Of a stretch of DNA of 64,000 nucleotides, positions 19,102 to 27,767 are shown piece after piece. The DNA is taken from NCBI RefSeq assembly GCF_002920615.1, contig NZ_PQSU01000007.1:186001-250000 (forward strand), given 5' to 3'. The stretch comes from Streptomyces sp. Ru62. GTDB lineage: Bacteria > Actinomycetota > Actinomycetes > Streptomycetales > Streptomycetaceae. Below the pieces are notes generated by a model. The model was not told where the DNA came from. It worked only from the letters and a program-made list of their open reading frames with translations, and made no database searches. The position numbers and the translations under genes were made by a program. Numbering within the stretch: the first letter of the stretch is position 1; each line of letters starts with the position of its first letter.

Positions 19102-20469
19102 GTGGCCGCCCATCCCGTAGACGAGAAACTCCCCGCCCTGAGAATGGCGACCAGCGGCCTGCAGCACGTGGCCGCCATGTACGCCGGGGTCGTCGCCCCA
19201 CCGCTCATCGTCGGCTCGGCCATTGGCCTGAGCGCGACCGACCTGACCTTCCTCACCGGTGCCTGCCTGTTCACCGCGGGCCTCGCCACCTTCCTCCAGA
19301 CGCTCGGCTTCTGGAAGATCGGCGCCCGGCTGCCCTTCGTCAACGGCGTCACCTTCGCCGGTGTCGCCCCCATGACCGCGATCGTCGCCTCCACCGAGGA
19401 CAAGTCCGACGCCCTGCCGGTCATCTTCGGCGCGGTCATCGTCGCCGGCCTCCTCGGCTTCCTCGCCGCGCCCGTCTTCTGCAAGGCGGTCCGCTTCTTC
19501 CCGCCCGTCGTCACCGGCTCCGTCATCACCCTGATCGGCGTGTCCCTGCTGCCGGTCGCCTTCGGCTGGGCCCAGGGCCCCGACCCCCGGGCGGACGACT
19601 ACGGTTCCACGACCTACCTCACGCTCGCCGGCATCACCCTGCTCATCGTCCTGCTCCTGCGCCGCTTCACCCGCGGCTTCGTCAAGCAGATCGCCGTCCT
19701 GCTCGGCCTGATCGTGGGCACGCTCGTCGCGATACCCTTCGGCGTCACGGACTTCGGCCCCGTCGCCCACGCGGACGTGGTCGGCTTCCCCACCCCGTTC
19801 CACTTCGGCGCCCCGCAGTTCCAGCTCGCCGCGATCCTCTCGCTGTGCGTGGTGATGGTGGTCTCGATGACCGAGTCGACCGCCGACATGCTGGCGCTCG
19901 GCGAGATCGTGGAGCGTCCCGCGGACGAGAGGACCATCGCGGCCGGCCTGCGCGCCGACACCCTCGGCTCCGCGATCAGCCCGCTGTTCAACGGCTTCAT
20001 GTGCAGCGCCTTCGCCCAGAACATCGGCCTGGTCGCGATGACCAGGATCCGCAGCCGGTACGTCGTCGCGACCGGCGGCGGCTTCCTGGTCCTGATGGGC
20101 CTGTGCCCGATGGCCGCCTCGCTCATCGCGGTCGTACCCCGGCCGGTCCTCGGCGGCGCCGGGGTCGTCCTGTTCGGCTCCGTCGCCGCTAGCGGCATCC
20201 AGACCCTGGTCCGGGCCGGCCTGGACCGGGACAACAACGTCCTGATCGTGGCCGTGTCCCTCGCGGTCGGCATCATCCCGATCACCGCGCCGGAGTTCTA
20301 CCACGCCTTCCCCGAGACCGCGAAGATCGTCCTGGACTCGGGCATTTCCACGGGCTGCGTCACCGCCGTGGTGCTCAACCTCCTCTTCAATCACCTCGGC
20401 AAGGGCCGCGAGGCCCACGACGTCACCCATCCGATGGAGGCGGGGGAGGAGATCGCCGCCGCGCACTGA
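19102..20469 (+). CDS. NCS2-family purine permease, second copy
   Basis: A 455-aa paralogue of the 15.97-kb permease. It shares the HPVDEKL N-terminus, the QH motif (GLQHVAAMYAG), TESTADMLALGEI, the NAT signature QNIGLVAMTR and the C-terminal LNLLFNHLG. The GTG at 19102 is favoured because CGGAGG stands 7 nt before it; an ATG at 19054 is the alternative. The two permeases differ at the helix-8 motif (TESSAG against TESTAD), so substrate range may differ, for example xanthine or 8-oxoguanine against urate. Ends 16 bp from a convergent exonuclease gene. Confidence 0.9.
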   Translation: MAAHPVDEKLPALRMATSGLQHVAAMYAGVVAPPLIVGSAIGLSATDLTFLTGACLFTAGLATFLQTLGFWKIGARLPFVNGVTFAGVAPMTAIVASTEDKSDALPVIFGAVIVAGLLGFLAAPVFCKAVRFFPPVVTGSVITLIGVSLLPVAFGWAQGPDPRADDYGSTTYLTLAGITLLIVLLLRRFTRGFVKQIAVLLGLIVGTLVAIPFGVTDFGPVAHADVVGFPTPFHFGAPQFQLAAILSLCVVMVVSMTESTADMLALGEIVERPADERTIAAGLRADTLGSAISPLFNGFMCSAFAQNIGLVAMTRIRSRYVVATGGGFLVLMGLCPMAASLIAVVPRPVLGGAGVVLFGSVAASGIQTLVRAGLDRDNNVLIVAVSLAVGIIPITAPEFYHAFPETAKIVLDSGISTGCVTAVVLNLLFNHLGKGREAHDVTHPMEAGEEIAAAH

Positions 20470-20485
20470 GGCCGGCGGTCAGGAG

Positions 20486-21106
20486 TCACGAGGCCGGGGG
20501 AGCGGGCGGCGACGCCGTGGCCCCCGGCCACTTCATGAGGTTGGCCAGCAACTCCGCCTGCTCGATCGCGTCGTCCAGCGCGTGGTGCGTGTGCCGGCGC
20601 CGCGACAGCAGCTCCCGCGGCATGGTCCCCTTCGCCACCGCACGCAGCGGCAGCCGGGCCTTCGTCGCGTACAGCGTCTTCATGTCCAGGCAGCCGGAGT
20701 GCCCGAAGGGGCTGCTCCCGGTGAAGCGGATCAGGTACCAGTACAGGAACGTCCAGTCGTACGACGCCGGGTAACCGCACATCACCGGCTGCGCGCCCGC
20801 GCTCACCTCACCCACCCACGCGGCGAACTCCGCGAGCGCAACGGCCGGTTCGGCACCCTCGGCGATCAGCCGGGCCCGGTCGAGACCGCTCACCGCCAGC
20901 GCCTGCGGCACGAACTCCTCGCTGATCGGGCGCAGTTCCCGGTAGAAGGTCCGCTCCTCGGGATCGGCCGCGGTGAAACCGGAGGCGTCCTGCACCCCGG
21001 CGACCGCCGCCCCGAGGCTGAGCATGGAGTACGGCCCCGGGATCGGCCCGTCGGCCTCGACGTCGACGGAGATGTACAGACTGGGCTTGACACGACGTGC
21101 GGACAT
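20486..21106 (-). CDS. DEDD-type 3'-5' exoribonuclease-like protein
   Basis: A 206-aa member of the DnaQ/RNase T-like exonuclease fold. Exo I is SVDVEADG (Asp15, Glu17) and Exo III the helix HHALDDAIEQAELL, giving the DEDDh metal ligands. It looks most like the small Rv2179c-type 3'-5' exoribonucleases of actinobacteria. The ATG at 21106 (MSARRVKPSLYISVD) is chosen as the family start, although no clear ribosome site precedes it; MLRVMS four codons upstream is possible. It stands alone between a permease and an MFS gene. Confidence 0.8.
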   Translation of the reverse strand: MSARRVKPSLYISVDVEADGPIPGPYSMLSLGAAVAGVQDASGFTAADPEERTFYRELRPISEEFVPQALAVSGLDRARLIAEGAEPAVALAEFAAWVGEVSAGAQPVMCGYPASYDWTFLYWYLIRFTGSSPFGHSGCLDMKTLYATKARLPLRAVAKGTMPRELLSRRRHTHHALDDAIEQAELLANLMKWPGATASPPAPPAS

Positions 21107-21203
21107 GACCCGGAGCATCCCACCCACCCCGCGCGCCCCGCATCCCCGTGTACCCGGTCCCACGGGGATGCGGGGCGCCACCGGCCCGTGTCCCGGCCCG
21201 GCC

Positions 21204-22643
21204 TCAGCCGCGGCGCCCGCGCAGGACCAGTGCCGCCAGGACCAGGGCCGTCGCCGCGATGCCCGTGGCCACGGTGAACGCCAGCCGGTAGCCCGCGGCG
21301 GTCGCGGGCAGCAGGGACGCGCCGTCGGCGAGCAGGCCCTGAGTGCGGCTCGCCGCGAGCGTCGACAGGACGGCCAGGCCCAGCGAACCCCCCACCACCT
21401 GCGTGGTGTTGAACAGTCCGGACGCGAGCCCCGCGTCCTCCGCCCGGGCGCCCGACATCGCCAGTCCGGTGAGCGCCGGCATGGCCGCCGCGAACCCGGC
21501 GGACAGCAGCAGCATCGCCGGCAGCACATCGGTGACGTAGGAGCCGTCGGCGGGCGCCCGGCCCAGCAGGGCCATGCCCGCCGTGATCAGCACGAGGCCG
21601 GTCAGGAGCACCCGGTACCCGCCGAACCGGGCCACGGTCCGCGCGGACAGCCCCAGCATCAGCACACCGATCGTGATCGGAGCCGGCAGGAACGCGGTGC
21701 CCGTGGCGAGCGCGCCATGACCCAGCACCCGTTGCAGATACAGGGCGCCGATGAACTGGAAGCCGTACATCGTGGCGATCATCAGCACCTGGACCGCGTT
21801 GGCGCCGGTCAGCAGCCGGGAGCGGAACAGCCGCAGCCGCAGCAGCGGGCGCGCGGCGCGGGCCTGGCGCAGGGCGAACGCCGCGAACAGGGCGAGGGCG
21901 AGGGCCGCCAGCAGCAGGGTGACGGCGCGGGAGCGGTCTCCCGCGCCGACGATCACGTACACCGTCAGCATCAGCGCGCCGGTGACCAGGGCCGCCCCGG
22001 GGTAGTCGGCGCCCCGGCCGAGCCCGGCGCCGGGCTCCGGGGTGAGCACGCGCACCGCGGCCAGCCACGCGGCCACCCCGATCGGCAGGTTGATCAGGAA
22101 GATCCAGTGCCAGCTCAGCGCCTCGGTCAGAGCGCCGCCGAGGAAGGTGCCGAGCGCGCCGCCCGCCGCACCGACCGCGCTGAACGCCGCGATGGCGCGG
22201 GCCTGTTCGCGCGGCTCGGGGAACAGTGCCACCAGCATCCCGAGGACCACCGCCGAGGCCATCGCCCCGCCCGCGCCCTGCGCCGCCCGCGCCGCGATCA
22301 GCATGCCCTGCCCGGTCGCCGTCCCGCACAGCACCGACGCCAGCGTGAACACCGCGAGCCCCGCCGTGAACATCTGCTTGCGGCCCACCAGGTCACCGAG
22401 CCGTCCCGCCAGCAGGAGCAGTCCGCCGAAGGAGATCAGGTAGGCGTTGACGACCCAGGCCAGCCCGGGCCCGCCGAAGCCGAGGTCGCTCTGGATGGCG
22501 GGCATCGCCACCGTGACGATGTTGCCGTCCAGTACCGTCATCAGCGTGCCCGCGCACAGCACGGCGAGGGAGGTCCAGCGGGAGTACCGTGCTCCCGCGG
22601 CCACCGCCGCCGGTGACGGACTGTTCTCGATCATGGCCGACAT
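21204..22643 (-). CDS. MFS drug-efflux transporter, DHA2 (EmrB/QacA) type
   Basis: A 479-aa transporter with about 14 predicted membrane helices. It has the motif-C-like VLDGNIVTVAMPAI in helix 1, the motif-A loop GRLGDLVGRKQMF and a helix-5 antiporter stretch AAGGALGTFLGG. The ATG at 22643 has GGGGAGG 9 nt upstream; the longer open frame is spurious. It is divergent from an HxlR regulator with a 117-bp shared region, the common repressor-pump arrangement. The physiological drug is unknown. Confidence 0.9.
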   Translation of the reverse strand: MSAMIENSPSPAAVAAGARYSRWTSLAVLCAGTLMTVLDGNIVTVAMPAIQSDLGFGGPGLAWVVNAYLISFGGLLLLAGRLGDLVGRKQMFTAGLAVFTLASVLCGTATGQGMLIAARAAQGAGGAMASAVVLGMLVALFPEPREQARAIAAFSAVGAAGGALGTFLGGALTEALSWHWIFLINLPIGVAAWLAAVRVLTPEPGAGLGRGADYPGAALVTGALMLTVYVIVGAGDRSRAVTLLLAALALALFAAFALRQARAARPLLRLRLFRSRLLTGANAVQVLMIATMYGFQFIGALYLQRVLGHGALATGTAFLPAPITIGVLMLGLSARTVARFGGYRVLLTGLVLITAGMALLGRAPADGSYVTDVLPAMLLLSAGFAAAMPALTGLAMSGARAEDAGLASGLFNTTQVVGGSLGLAVLSTLAASRTQGLLADGASLLPATAAGYRLAFTVATGIAATALVLAALVLRGRRG

Positions 22644-22760
22644 CGTGTGCCGCCTCCCCGTTCTTCCCGCGTTCCCGGTTCTCTCCGCGCACCTTGGTGC
22701 ACGACTTGTAACGGGGATCATCGTGGGTGACCATGAAGCCCGGCGTAAGGAGGCAGTCCG

Positions 22761-23162
22761 ATGTCCCAGGGGAACACCGGTGTTACGGTCCAGGCAGTGA
22801 ACGCGCACGCGTGCCCCGTCCGCGAAGTTCTTGACAGGGTGGCCGGCAAGTGGAGCGTGCAGATCCTCGTCGCCGCCGCGCACGGACCCATCCGGTTCAC
22901 GGAGTTGGAGCGCGGCATCGAGGGCATCAGCCGCCGCATGCTCACCCTCACCCTGCGCAACCTGGAACGGGACGGCCTGGTGACGCGGACCGTCCACCCG
23001 ACGGTGCCGCCGAAGGTGGAGTACGAACTCACGCCCGTCGCCCATGAGTTGCACGACACCCTGCAACGGCTGACCGACTGGGCCGAGCGCAACCGGGTGT
23101 ACGTCGCCGAGGCGCGGGCGGCCTACGACGCCGAGCACCGGCCGGAGTCGCTCGACGCGTAG
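22761..23162 (+). CDS. HxlR-family transcriptional regulator
   Basis: A 133-aa winged-helix protein. It has the family's N-terminal Cys (NAHACPVREVLDRVAGKWSVQIL), the recognition helix ISRRMLTLTLRNLERDGLV and the wing VPPKVEYELTPVA. The ATG has an ideal AAGGAGG 8 nt upstream. Divergent from the DHA2 pump, so it probably represses that gene and senses electrophilic or oxidising compounds through the Cys. I did not find a clear palindrome in the shared region; TTGGTGCACGACTTGTAAC (about 22692-22710) is the most structured stretch. Confidence 0.88.
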   Translation: MSQGNTGVTVQAVNAHACPVREVLDRVAGKWSVQILVAAAHGPIRFTELERGIEGISRRMLTLTLRNLERDGLVTRTVHPTVPPKVEYELTPVAHELHDTLQRLTDWAERNRVYVAEARAAYDAEHRPESLDA

Positions 23163-23175
23163 GCCCCCGGCGGAC

Positions 23176-23598
23176 CTACAGGCCGAACAGAGCGGGGTCC
23201 GTGGCCAGTTCCCTGAACACCTCCCGGGGGTCGGCCAGCAGCTTGCGCGCGGTGAGGTCCATCACACCGCCCACCGCGACGACCTCGGCCGCCAGGGTGC
23301 CGTCGGTCTTCACGACCTCCTGCCGGATCCGGAAGGTCTTTCCCTCCCCCCACTCGAACGCGCAGGTCACGTCGACCTCGTCGCCGGCGAGCAGCTCACG
23401 GCGGTAGCGGATGGTCGTCTCCAGTGCCACCGGGCCCACACCCCGGCCCACCAGCCGGGCCTGGCTGATCCCGGCCGCCTGGAGCAGCGACCAGCGGGCG
23501 TGTTCCGCGTAGTTGAGGTACACCGCCTGGTTGAGGTGCCCCTGCACATCGGTCTCGTAGCCGCGGACGGTCACACGGACGGAAAACGGTTCGGCCAC
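23176..23598 (-). CDS. Acyl-CoA thioesterase (4-hydroxybenzoyl-CoA thioesterase-like)
   Basis: A 140-aa hotdog-fold protein. The catalytic-site motif YETDVQGHLNQAVYLNYAEHARW has the usual Asp near residue 17 and the helix that follows. It ends in a short helix (PREVFRELATDPALFGL). It would hydrolyse a CoA thioester; the substrate is not predictable. Convergent with the HxlR gene (13-bp gap), so not part of that regulatory pair. Confidence 0.88.
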   Translation of the reverse strand: MAEPFSVRVTVRGYETDVQGHLNQAVYLNYAEHARWSLLQAAGISQARLVGRGVGPVALETTIRYRRELLAGDEVDVTCAFEWGEGKTFRIRQEVVKTDGTLAAEVVAVGGVMDLTARKLLADPREVFRELATDPALFGL

Positions 23599-23650
23599 TG
23601 CTTGCCCTTCCCCTGTTCGATTCTCGGGTCGACCGATCCTGACACGGCGG

Positions 23651-24271
23651 TCACACCCGGCGCGGCGAGGCCAGCAGATAGCGCGCTCTCGTCCGGGGCT
23701 CGGTGTACTCGCCCGTCTGCCAGCCGGCCCGCTCCAGCGTGACCGCGCAGGCGGCCAGCGTCGGCGCGTCCGGCGCGTACACCGCCACCGCCTCCGGCTG
23801 CGGGGTCGCCCGGACCCGGTAACCGTCCGTGTCCCCGCCGGCCGGCCGGTGCCCGGCCGCCTCCAGCGCGAGCGCCGCGGCCGGCACCAGATGCGTCCGC
23901 TCCCACCCGCACGGCCGGTCCGCCGCGCCGTCGGGATTCGTCATCCGACGCAGCTCCAGCAGCCCCTGCCAGGCACTGTGCACCTCGCGTTGCCGCGCCG
24001 GACCGGACGCGGGCGGCTCCTCCTCACCGCCGACGCGGGCCGTGAACACGCCGGTGTCCCGCGCCGGCTCCGCCGCCGGCTCGGGCACCGCCTCCCGTAT
24101 CCGGTGGCCGGCCGGGGTGAGGAAGTGGTCGTGCGGCGGCCGGGGATGCCGGAAGGCCAGCCCCCGCTTCACCAGTGCCGCGAGCTGGGCCTCGGTACCG
24201 CGGAGCCGGCCGGTGACCGGGTCGGCGTCCTCGATCACCCGCCGCTGCGCGGCGGTGGGCGGTCGGGTCAC
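23651..24271 (-). CDS. Hypothetical protein (206 aa)
   Basis: I do not recognise this protein. It starts with a helical, winged-helix-like stretch (TAAQRRVIEDADPVTGRLRGTEAQLAALVKRGLAFRHPRPPHDHFLTPAGHRIRE), which could be a degenerate HTH of the type that measures domain boundaries but may not bind DNA. The C-terminus (PEAVAVYAPDAPTLAACAVTLERAGW... ARYLLASPRR) is alpha/beta. The GTG at 24271 has GGGAGGAG close upstream and is preferred over an earlier ATG because the upstream residues are low-complexity. It has no obvious operon partner. Confidence 0.6.
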   Translation of the reverse strand: MTRPPTAAQRRVIEDADPVTGRLRGTEAQLAALVKRGLAFRHPRPPHDHFLTPAGHRIREAVPEPAAEPARDTGVFTARVGGEEEPPASGPARQREVHSAWQGLLELRRMTNPDGAADRPCGWERTHLVPAAALALEAAGHRPAGGDTDGYRVRATPQPEAVAVYAPDAPTLAACAVTLERAGWQTGEYTEPRTRARYLLASPRRV

Positions 24272-24456
24272 GGGGGGCTCCTCCCGGGGTCGTTGTCGGG
24301 GTGACGGCCGGGTGACCGCCGACGGACCGTCCCGCGGGGCCGCCGGACGGTCGGCCCCCGGGCCGTCGGACGGGTGACCCACTCGCAGAGTACGACCCGG
24401 GTCTGACAGCGCTCCCTGCTCCTCACCCTCCTCGGGGCCTCACTCCGCCCGGCTCC

Positions 24457-25059
24457 TCACTCCCCCCGGGGCCGGATGTTCCACCCCGCGATGACCGGTC
24501 GGCCGTGCTCCGTGCCGAGGCGGCACAGTGCGCCCGTCGCGAGCTGGAAGAGGGCCCCGTGCCGGGGTGGCAGGCCCAGGCGGCGGGCGGTGAGGACGCG
24601 GAGGAAGTGGCCGTGGGCGATGAGCACGACGACACCCTCGGTGTCGGCGAGCGCCGCGTCGACCTTGGCCAGCATCCGGTCGGCGCGCTCCCCGACCTGC
24701 TCCGGGGTCTCGCCCGGGTGGTCCGGCGGCCCGGGGGCGACGCCGTCCGTGAACAGGAACCAGCCGGGCCGGCTCCGCTGGATGTCCACGGTGGTCACCC
24801 CCTCGTAGCCGCCGTAGTCCCACTCATGGAGGTCGGCGTCGACCCGCGCGTCCGGGACACCGATGAGCCGAGCGGTCTCCCGGGCGCGTTGCAAGGGGCT
24901 GACGAACGCCGCCCCGATCCGCTGCGAGCGGATCAGCGGGACCAGCCGGCGCGCCTCCTCCCGCCCGTGCTCGGTGAGGGGTACGTCGGTCCGGCCCGTG
25001 TGCCGCCCGGACCGCGACCACTCGGTCTCACCGTGCCGCACGAGAAGGAGGTCACCCAT
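24457..25059 (-). CDS. Histidine phosphatase superfamily (phosphoglycerate mutase-like) protein
   Basis: A 200-aa protein with the N-terminal LVRHGETEWSRSGRHTGRTD motif, the catalytic phosphoacceptor His in RHG, and a second His in VVLIAHGHFLRVLTARRLG. The pattern fits broad-specificity phosphatases of the PhoE/CobC-like group rather than a glycolytic mutase. The ATG at 25059 is chosen by homology; its ribosome site is weak. It follows the lipoprotein and protease genes on the same strand, 113 bp downstream of the lipoprotein. Confidence 0.88.
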   Translation of the reverse strand: MGDLLLVRHGETEWSRSGRHTGRTDVPLTEHGREEARRLVPLIRSQRIGAAFVSPLQRARETARLIGVPDARVDADLHEWDYGGYEGVTTVDIQRSRPGWFLFTDGVAPGPPDHPGETPEQVGERADRMLAKVDAALADTEGVVVLIAHGHFLRVLTARRLGLPPRHGALFQLATGALCRLGTEHGRPVIAGWNIRPRGE

Positions 25060-25172
25060 GACGGCACGGTGGCACAGGGCGCCCGCCGCGCGCAGGACGG
25101 ACTGCGCCAGACGGCCGGTCCCGGAGGGCGACGGCCTTCGCACAGCGGCTCTCGCTCCGCGGGCCCGCTGTC

Positions 25173-25739
25173 TCAGGACCCGGCCGGTGTCCGGCGTGGC
25201 ACCGCCATGGCGAGGGTCTCCCCGCACGCGTCGATCGTGGCGGCCTTCCCCTGCGCGTCCGTGACGGGGACGACGGCGCCACGGGTGTCGTGGGGTGCCC
25301 GGACCGATGCCTCGCCCTGCCGCACGCACCAGCTGTCGTCCGCGCCCTTCGTGCCACGGCGCGTGTAGTGGAGGTCCACGGTCACGGAGGCCCCGCCGGA
25401 CAGGGCGAGGGAGGCCGGGCGGCCCTGGCCGGTGCCCTCGATGCTCTCGGCCTTGCCGTTGTGGATCTCCAGGGCCGGGTAGCCCGCGAACACGCACGCG
25501 CCGGGGCCCTCGTGGACGGCGGTGAGCCGCGCGTCGGGCCGGTCGGTGCCCTTCTCCCTGTCGCCGCCCTTCTCCGCGCCGTCCCCGTCGAGCAGGGACA
25601 GCGTCCACGTCAGGGAGACGGTCCGGCAGGCCGGTACGGTCGCGTCCGGCGCGGCCGTCGTGCCGGTGCCGCAGGCCGCCAGAGCCAGACCGGCCGTCAG
25701 CAGGGTCAGGCCGCCGGCGAGGCGAGTGGTCACGCGCAT
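25173..25739 (-). CDS. DUF4232-type secreted lipoprotein
   Basis: A 188-aa lipoprotein with a signal peptide and lipobox LALAACG (Cys23), so it would be anchored on the outer face of the membrane. The mature part has the DUF4232 layout: an early Cys, then a GACVFAGYPALEI strand, and a late Cys in SWCVRQG. A charged insert (GAEKGGDREKGTDRP) is unusual. Function of DUF4232 is not known. It lies 31 bp downstream of the secreted protease gene, probably in one transcript. Confidence 0.85.
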   Translation of the reverse strand: MRVTTRLAGGLTLLTAGLALAACGTGTTAAPDATVPACRTVSLTWTLSLLDGDGAEKGGDREKGTDRPDARLTAVHEGPGACVFAGYPALEIHNGKAESIEGTGQGRPASLALSGGASVTVDLHYTRRGTKGADDSWCVRQGEASVRAPHDTRGAVVPVTDAQGKAATIDACGETLAMAVPRRTPAGS

Positions 25740-25770
25740 GATTCCCCCTTGACGGTACGCGGTGGCACGA

Positions 25771-27597
25771 TCAGGTGCCGGGATGGACCAGCGTGAGCTC
25801 GGTGCCGACCGCCTTCGGGCTGGTGTCGGCGTACAGCGTCGTCTCCCCGTCGGACCAGCGCACGACGAGGTCGTTCCCCGGGTCGCCGTGGCGGAAGCCG
25901 CCGACCGTCAGCCCCTGCGCGTGCCGCCACGGGCCGTTCGGGCCGCGCAGCCGCGTCCTGGTGCCGAGCCCCGCCGCCGAGGTGCCGGTGTACGTGTCGA
26001 GCGCGCCGTCCGCCCAGCGCACCAGCAGGTCCCCGCCGGCCGTACCGTCGAAGTCGCCGCCGGCCAGCAGGGCGGCCTTGGTCCAGGTGCCGTTCGCCGC
26101 GACGAGCCGCGTGCCGGTGCCGAGGCCACCGGCCCCGGCCTGCGGGTACAGCGTGAGCGCGCCGTCGGCCCAGCGGACCAGCAGCCCCGTGCCCCCGTCC
26201 GCGCGGAACGCCCCGGAGGTGAACTGGACGGCCTTCTTCCACGCGGAGCCGGGCGGTGCCATCCGGATCTCCCGGCCCAGCCCGGAGGGGCCGGGCTGCG
26301 GGTAGAGCGTGACCTCGCCGTCGGACCAGCGCACCAGCAGGCCGGACCGGGCGCCGCCGGTGAAGGCGCCACCGGTCAGGGTGCGGGCGTGGGTCCAGGT
26401 GGAGTTGGCCCGCCGCAGCCGCTTCTCGGCCAGGAAACCGCCCTTGCCGTCGCCCGGGTGCAGGGTGACCCCGCCGTCGGACCAGACCACGAGCAGGTCG
26501 CCGTGCCGGTCGCCGGTGTAGTCGCCGGACGCCATGAGCGCGGCCTTGCGCCAGCGTGCGGCGCCGCCCGGCAGCGCGCCCTTGACGCCCCGGTACGGCG
26601 GCAGGTCGGTGGGCGGGGTCCGGTCGGCGACGGCGTCGGCGAGGAGGTTCGCGGCATCCGCGCCGAACGCGGTGGCGTAGCTGATGTAGTCGGCGTCGGC
26701 GTCGTTCCCGCCGCCGTTGTAGCCGCCGAGGTCGCCGATGACGTGCCCGGTGCGGGCGTCGTCCTTGTAGTCGGTGATCCACGGGCTGCCGGAGACACCG
26801 CCGTAGTAGCCGCCGCAGGTCATCGACAACTGCCGGTAGCCGCGCAACTGCTTCGTCGGAACCGTGCACTTGACGGCGCGTCCGGCGCTGTTGTGCCGGT
26901 GCGAGGGGTAGCCCACGACGGTGACGTTCCGGTGGGTGTAGCCGGCCGGCCGGGTGAAGGTCAGCCCGCCGCCCACGGCGTCCTGGAGGGACGTGCCCCG
27001 CTGGTTGGCCGAGACCCGGGCGAACGCCGTGTCCAGGTCGGACGCGGCCTTCCTGGTGGTGGCCGAACCGCGGTCGGGCACGTACCGGGGGTCGATGAAG
27101 ATCCGCTGGATGTGGAAGACGCCGTACGGCTGCCGGTCGGGGGAAGCGCCCTTCACGAACTTCGGGACGAAGATGTAGTCGCCGTTCATGTTCAGCGCGC
27201 AGTGGGCCGCGGTGAGGACGACGTTCCGCGCCTTGGTGTCGATCACGCTGCCGGTGCAGTGCCAGGTGGTGCCGCGCGGTCCGTCGGCGCCGAAGAACGT
27301 GCCCACCAGCCGGGTTCCCTTGAACAAGGTGCCCTTCGGCCGGGCCGCCGCCGCGGTCGCCGCCCCGGGCTCCGTCGGCACGTGCCGCGCCGCGTCCAGT
27401 GGCGGGGCGTCGGCCATGCGCTGCGCGGTCCAGAACCGCGCGGCCTGCCGTGCCTCCTGCCCGTCGGCGGACGCGAGCGGCCGGGGCCCGCTTCCGGCCC
27501 GGGCGCCCGGCGCCGAGAGCCCGAGTACGACCGCGCACAGCACGGCGACGGCCGTACGGCGCTTCCCGTGCGTACGGCATTGTCCGTACGAGAACAC
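25771..27597 (-). CDS. Secreted trypsin-like serine protease with five C-terminal propeller-type repeats
   Basis: A 608-aa exported protein: a signal peptide (about residues 1-34), a chymotrypsin-fold domain with His132 (VLTAAHC), Asp189 (SDLDTAF) and Ser269 (GVSGSPW), then five repeats of about 50 residues from residue 350. Each repeat carries (G/L)LLV(R/V)W(S/A)DG followed by a T-x-Y strand, similar to FG-GAP/tachylectin-like beta-propeller blades often found on Streptomyces exoenzymes. The repeats may bind a polymer or cell wall. Length is about twice that of a bare protease. The ATG has GGGGGAG 6 nt upstream. Followed by the DUF4232 lipoprotein. Confidence 0.88.
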   Translation of the reverse strand: MFSYGQCRTHGKRRTAVAVLCAVVLGLSAPGARAGSGPRPLASADGQEARQAARFWTAQRMADAPPLDAARHVPTEPGAATAAAARPKGTLFKGTRLVGTFFGADGPRGTTWHCTGSVIDTKARNVVLTAAHCALNMNGDYIFVPKFVKGASPDRQPYGVFHIQRIFIDPRYVPDRGSATTRKAASDLDTAFARVSANQRGTSLQDAVGGGLTFTRPAGYTHRNVTVVGYPSHRHNSAGRAVKCTVPTKQLRGYRQLSMTCGGYYGGVSGSPWITDYKDDARTGHVIGDLGGYNGGGNDADADYISYATAFGADAANLLADAVADRTPPTDLPPYRGVKGALPGGAARWRKAALMASGDYTGDRHGDLLVVWSDGGVTLHPGDGKGGFLAEKRLRRANSTWTHARTLTGGAFTGGARSGLLVRWSDGEVTLYPQPGPSGLGREIRMAPPGSAWKKAVQFTSGAFRADGGTGLLVRWADGALTLYPQAGAGGLGTGTRLVAANGTWTKAALLAGGDFDGTAGGDLLVRWADGALDTYTGTSAAGLGTRTRLRGPNGPWRHAQGLTVGGFRHGDPGNDLVVRWSDGETTLYADTSPKAVGTELTLVHPGT

Positions 27598-27767
27598 TGC
27601 TGCTCCCCCTGGTCTGACGTGTCCGAGCCGTCCGCCCGGACCGGACCAGGGGGGGTGCGGCGCTGGTCAGGCGCGCACCGGCGGCCGATGGGCGGCCCGC
27701 CCCGAGTCGGACCCCCGGTCGTCAACGGAGGTGATCTTCGCACGGATGCGCGAAACGGGCCAGGCGC

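Noticed and set aside
17419..20466. A 1,015-codon open frame on the minus strand, antisense to the deaminase and permease genes
   Set aside because: It is a high-GC mirror frame: translation is Gly/Asp/Arg-rich low complexity with no motif, while the plus strand encodes complete enzymes with signature residues. The same applies to the long frames at 230-3025, 2815-4506, 5792-7600, 48630-51035 and 51619-53997 outside the parts annotated as genes.
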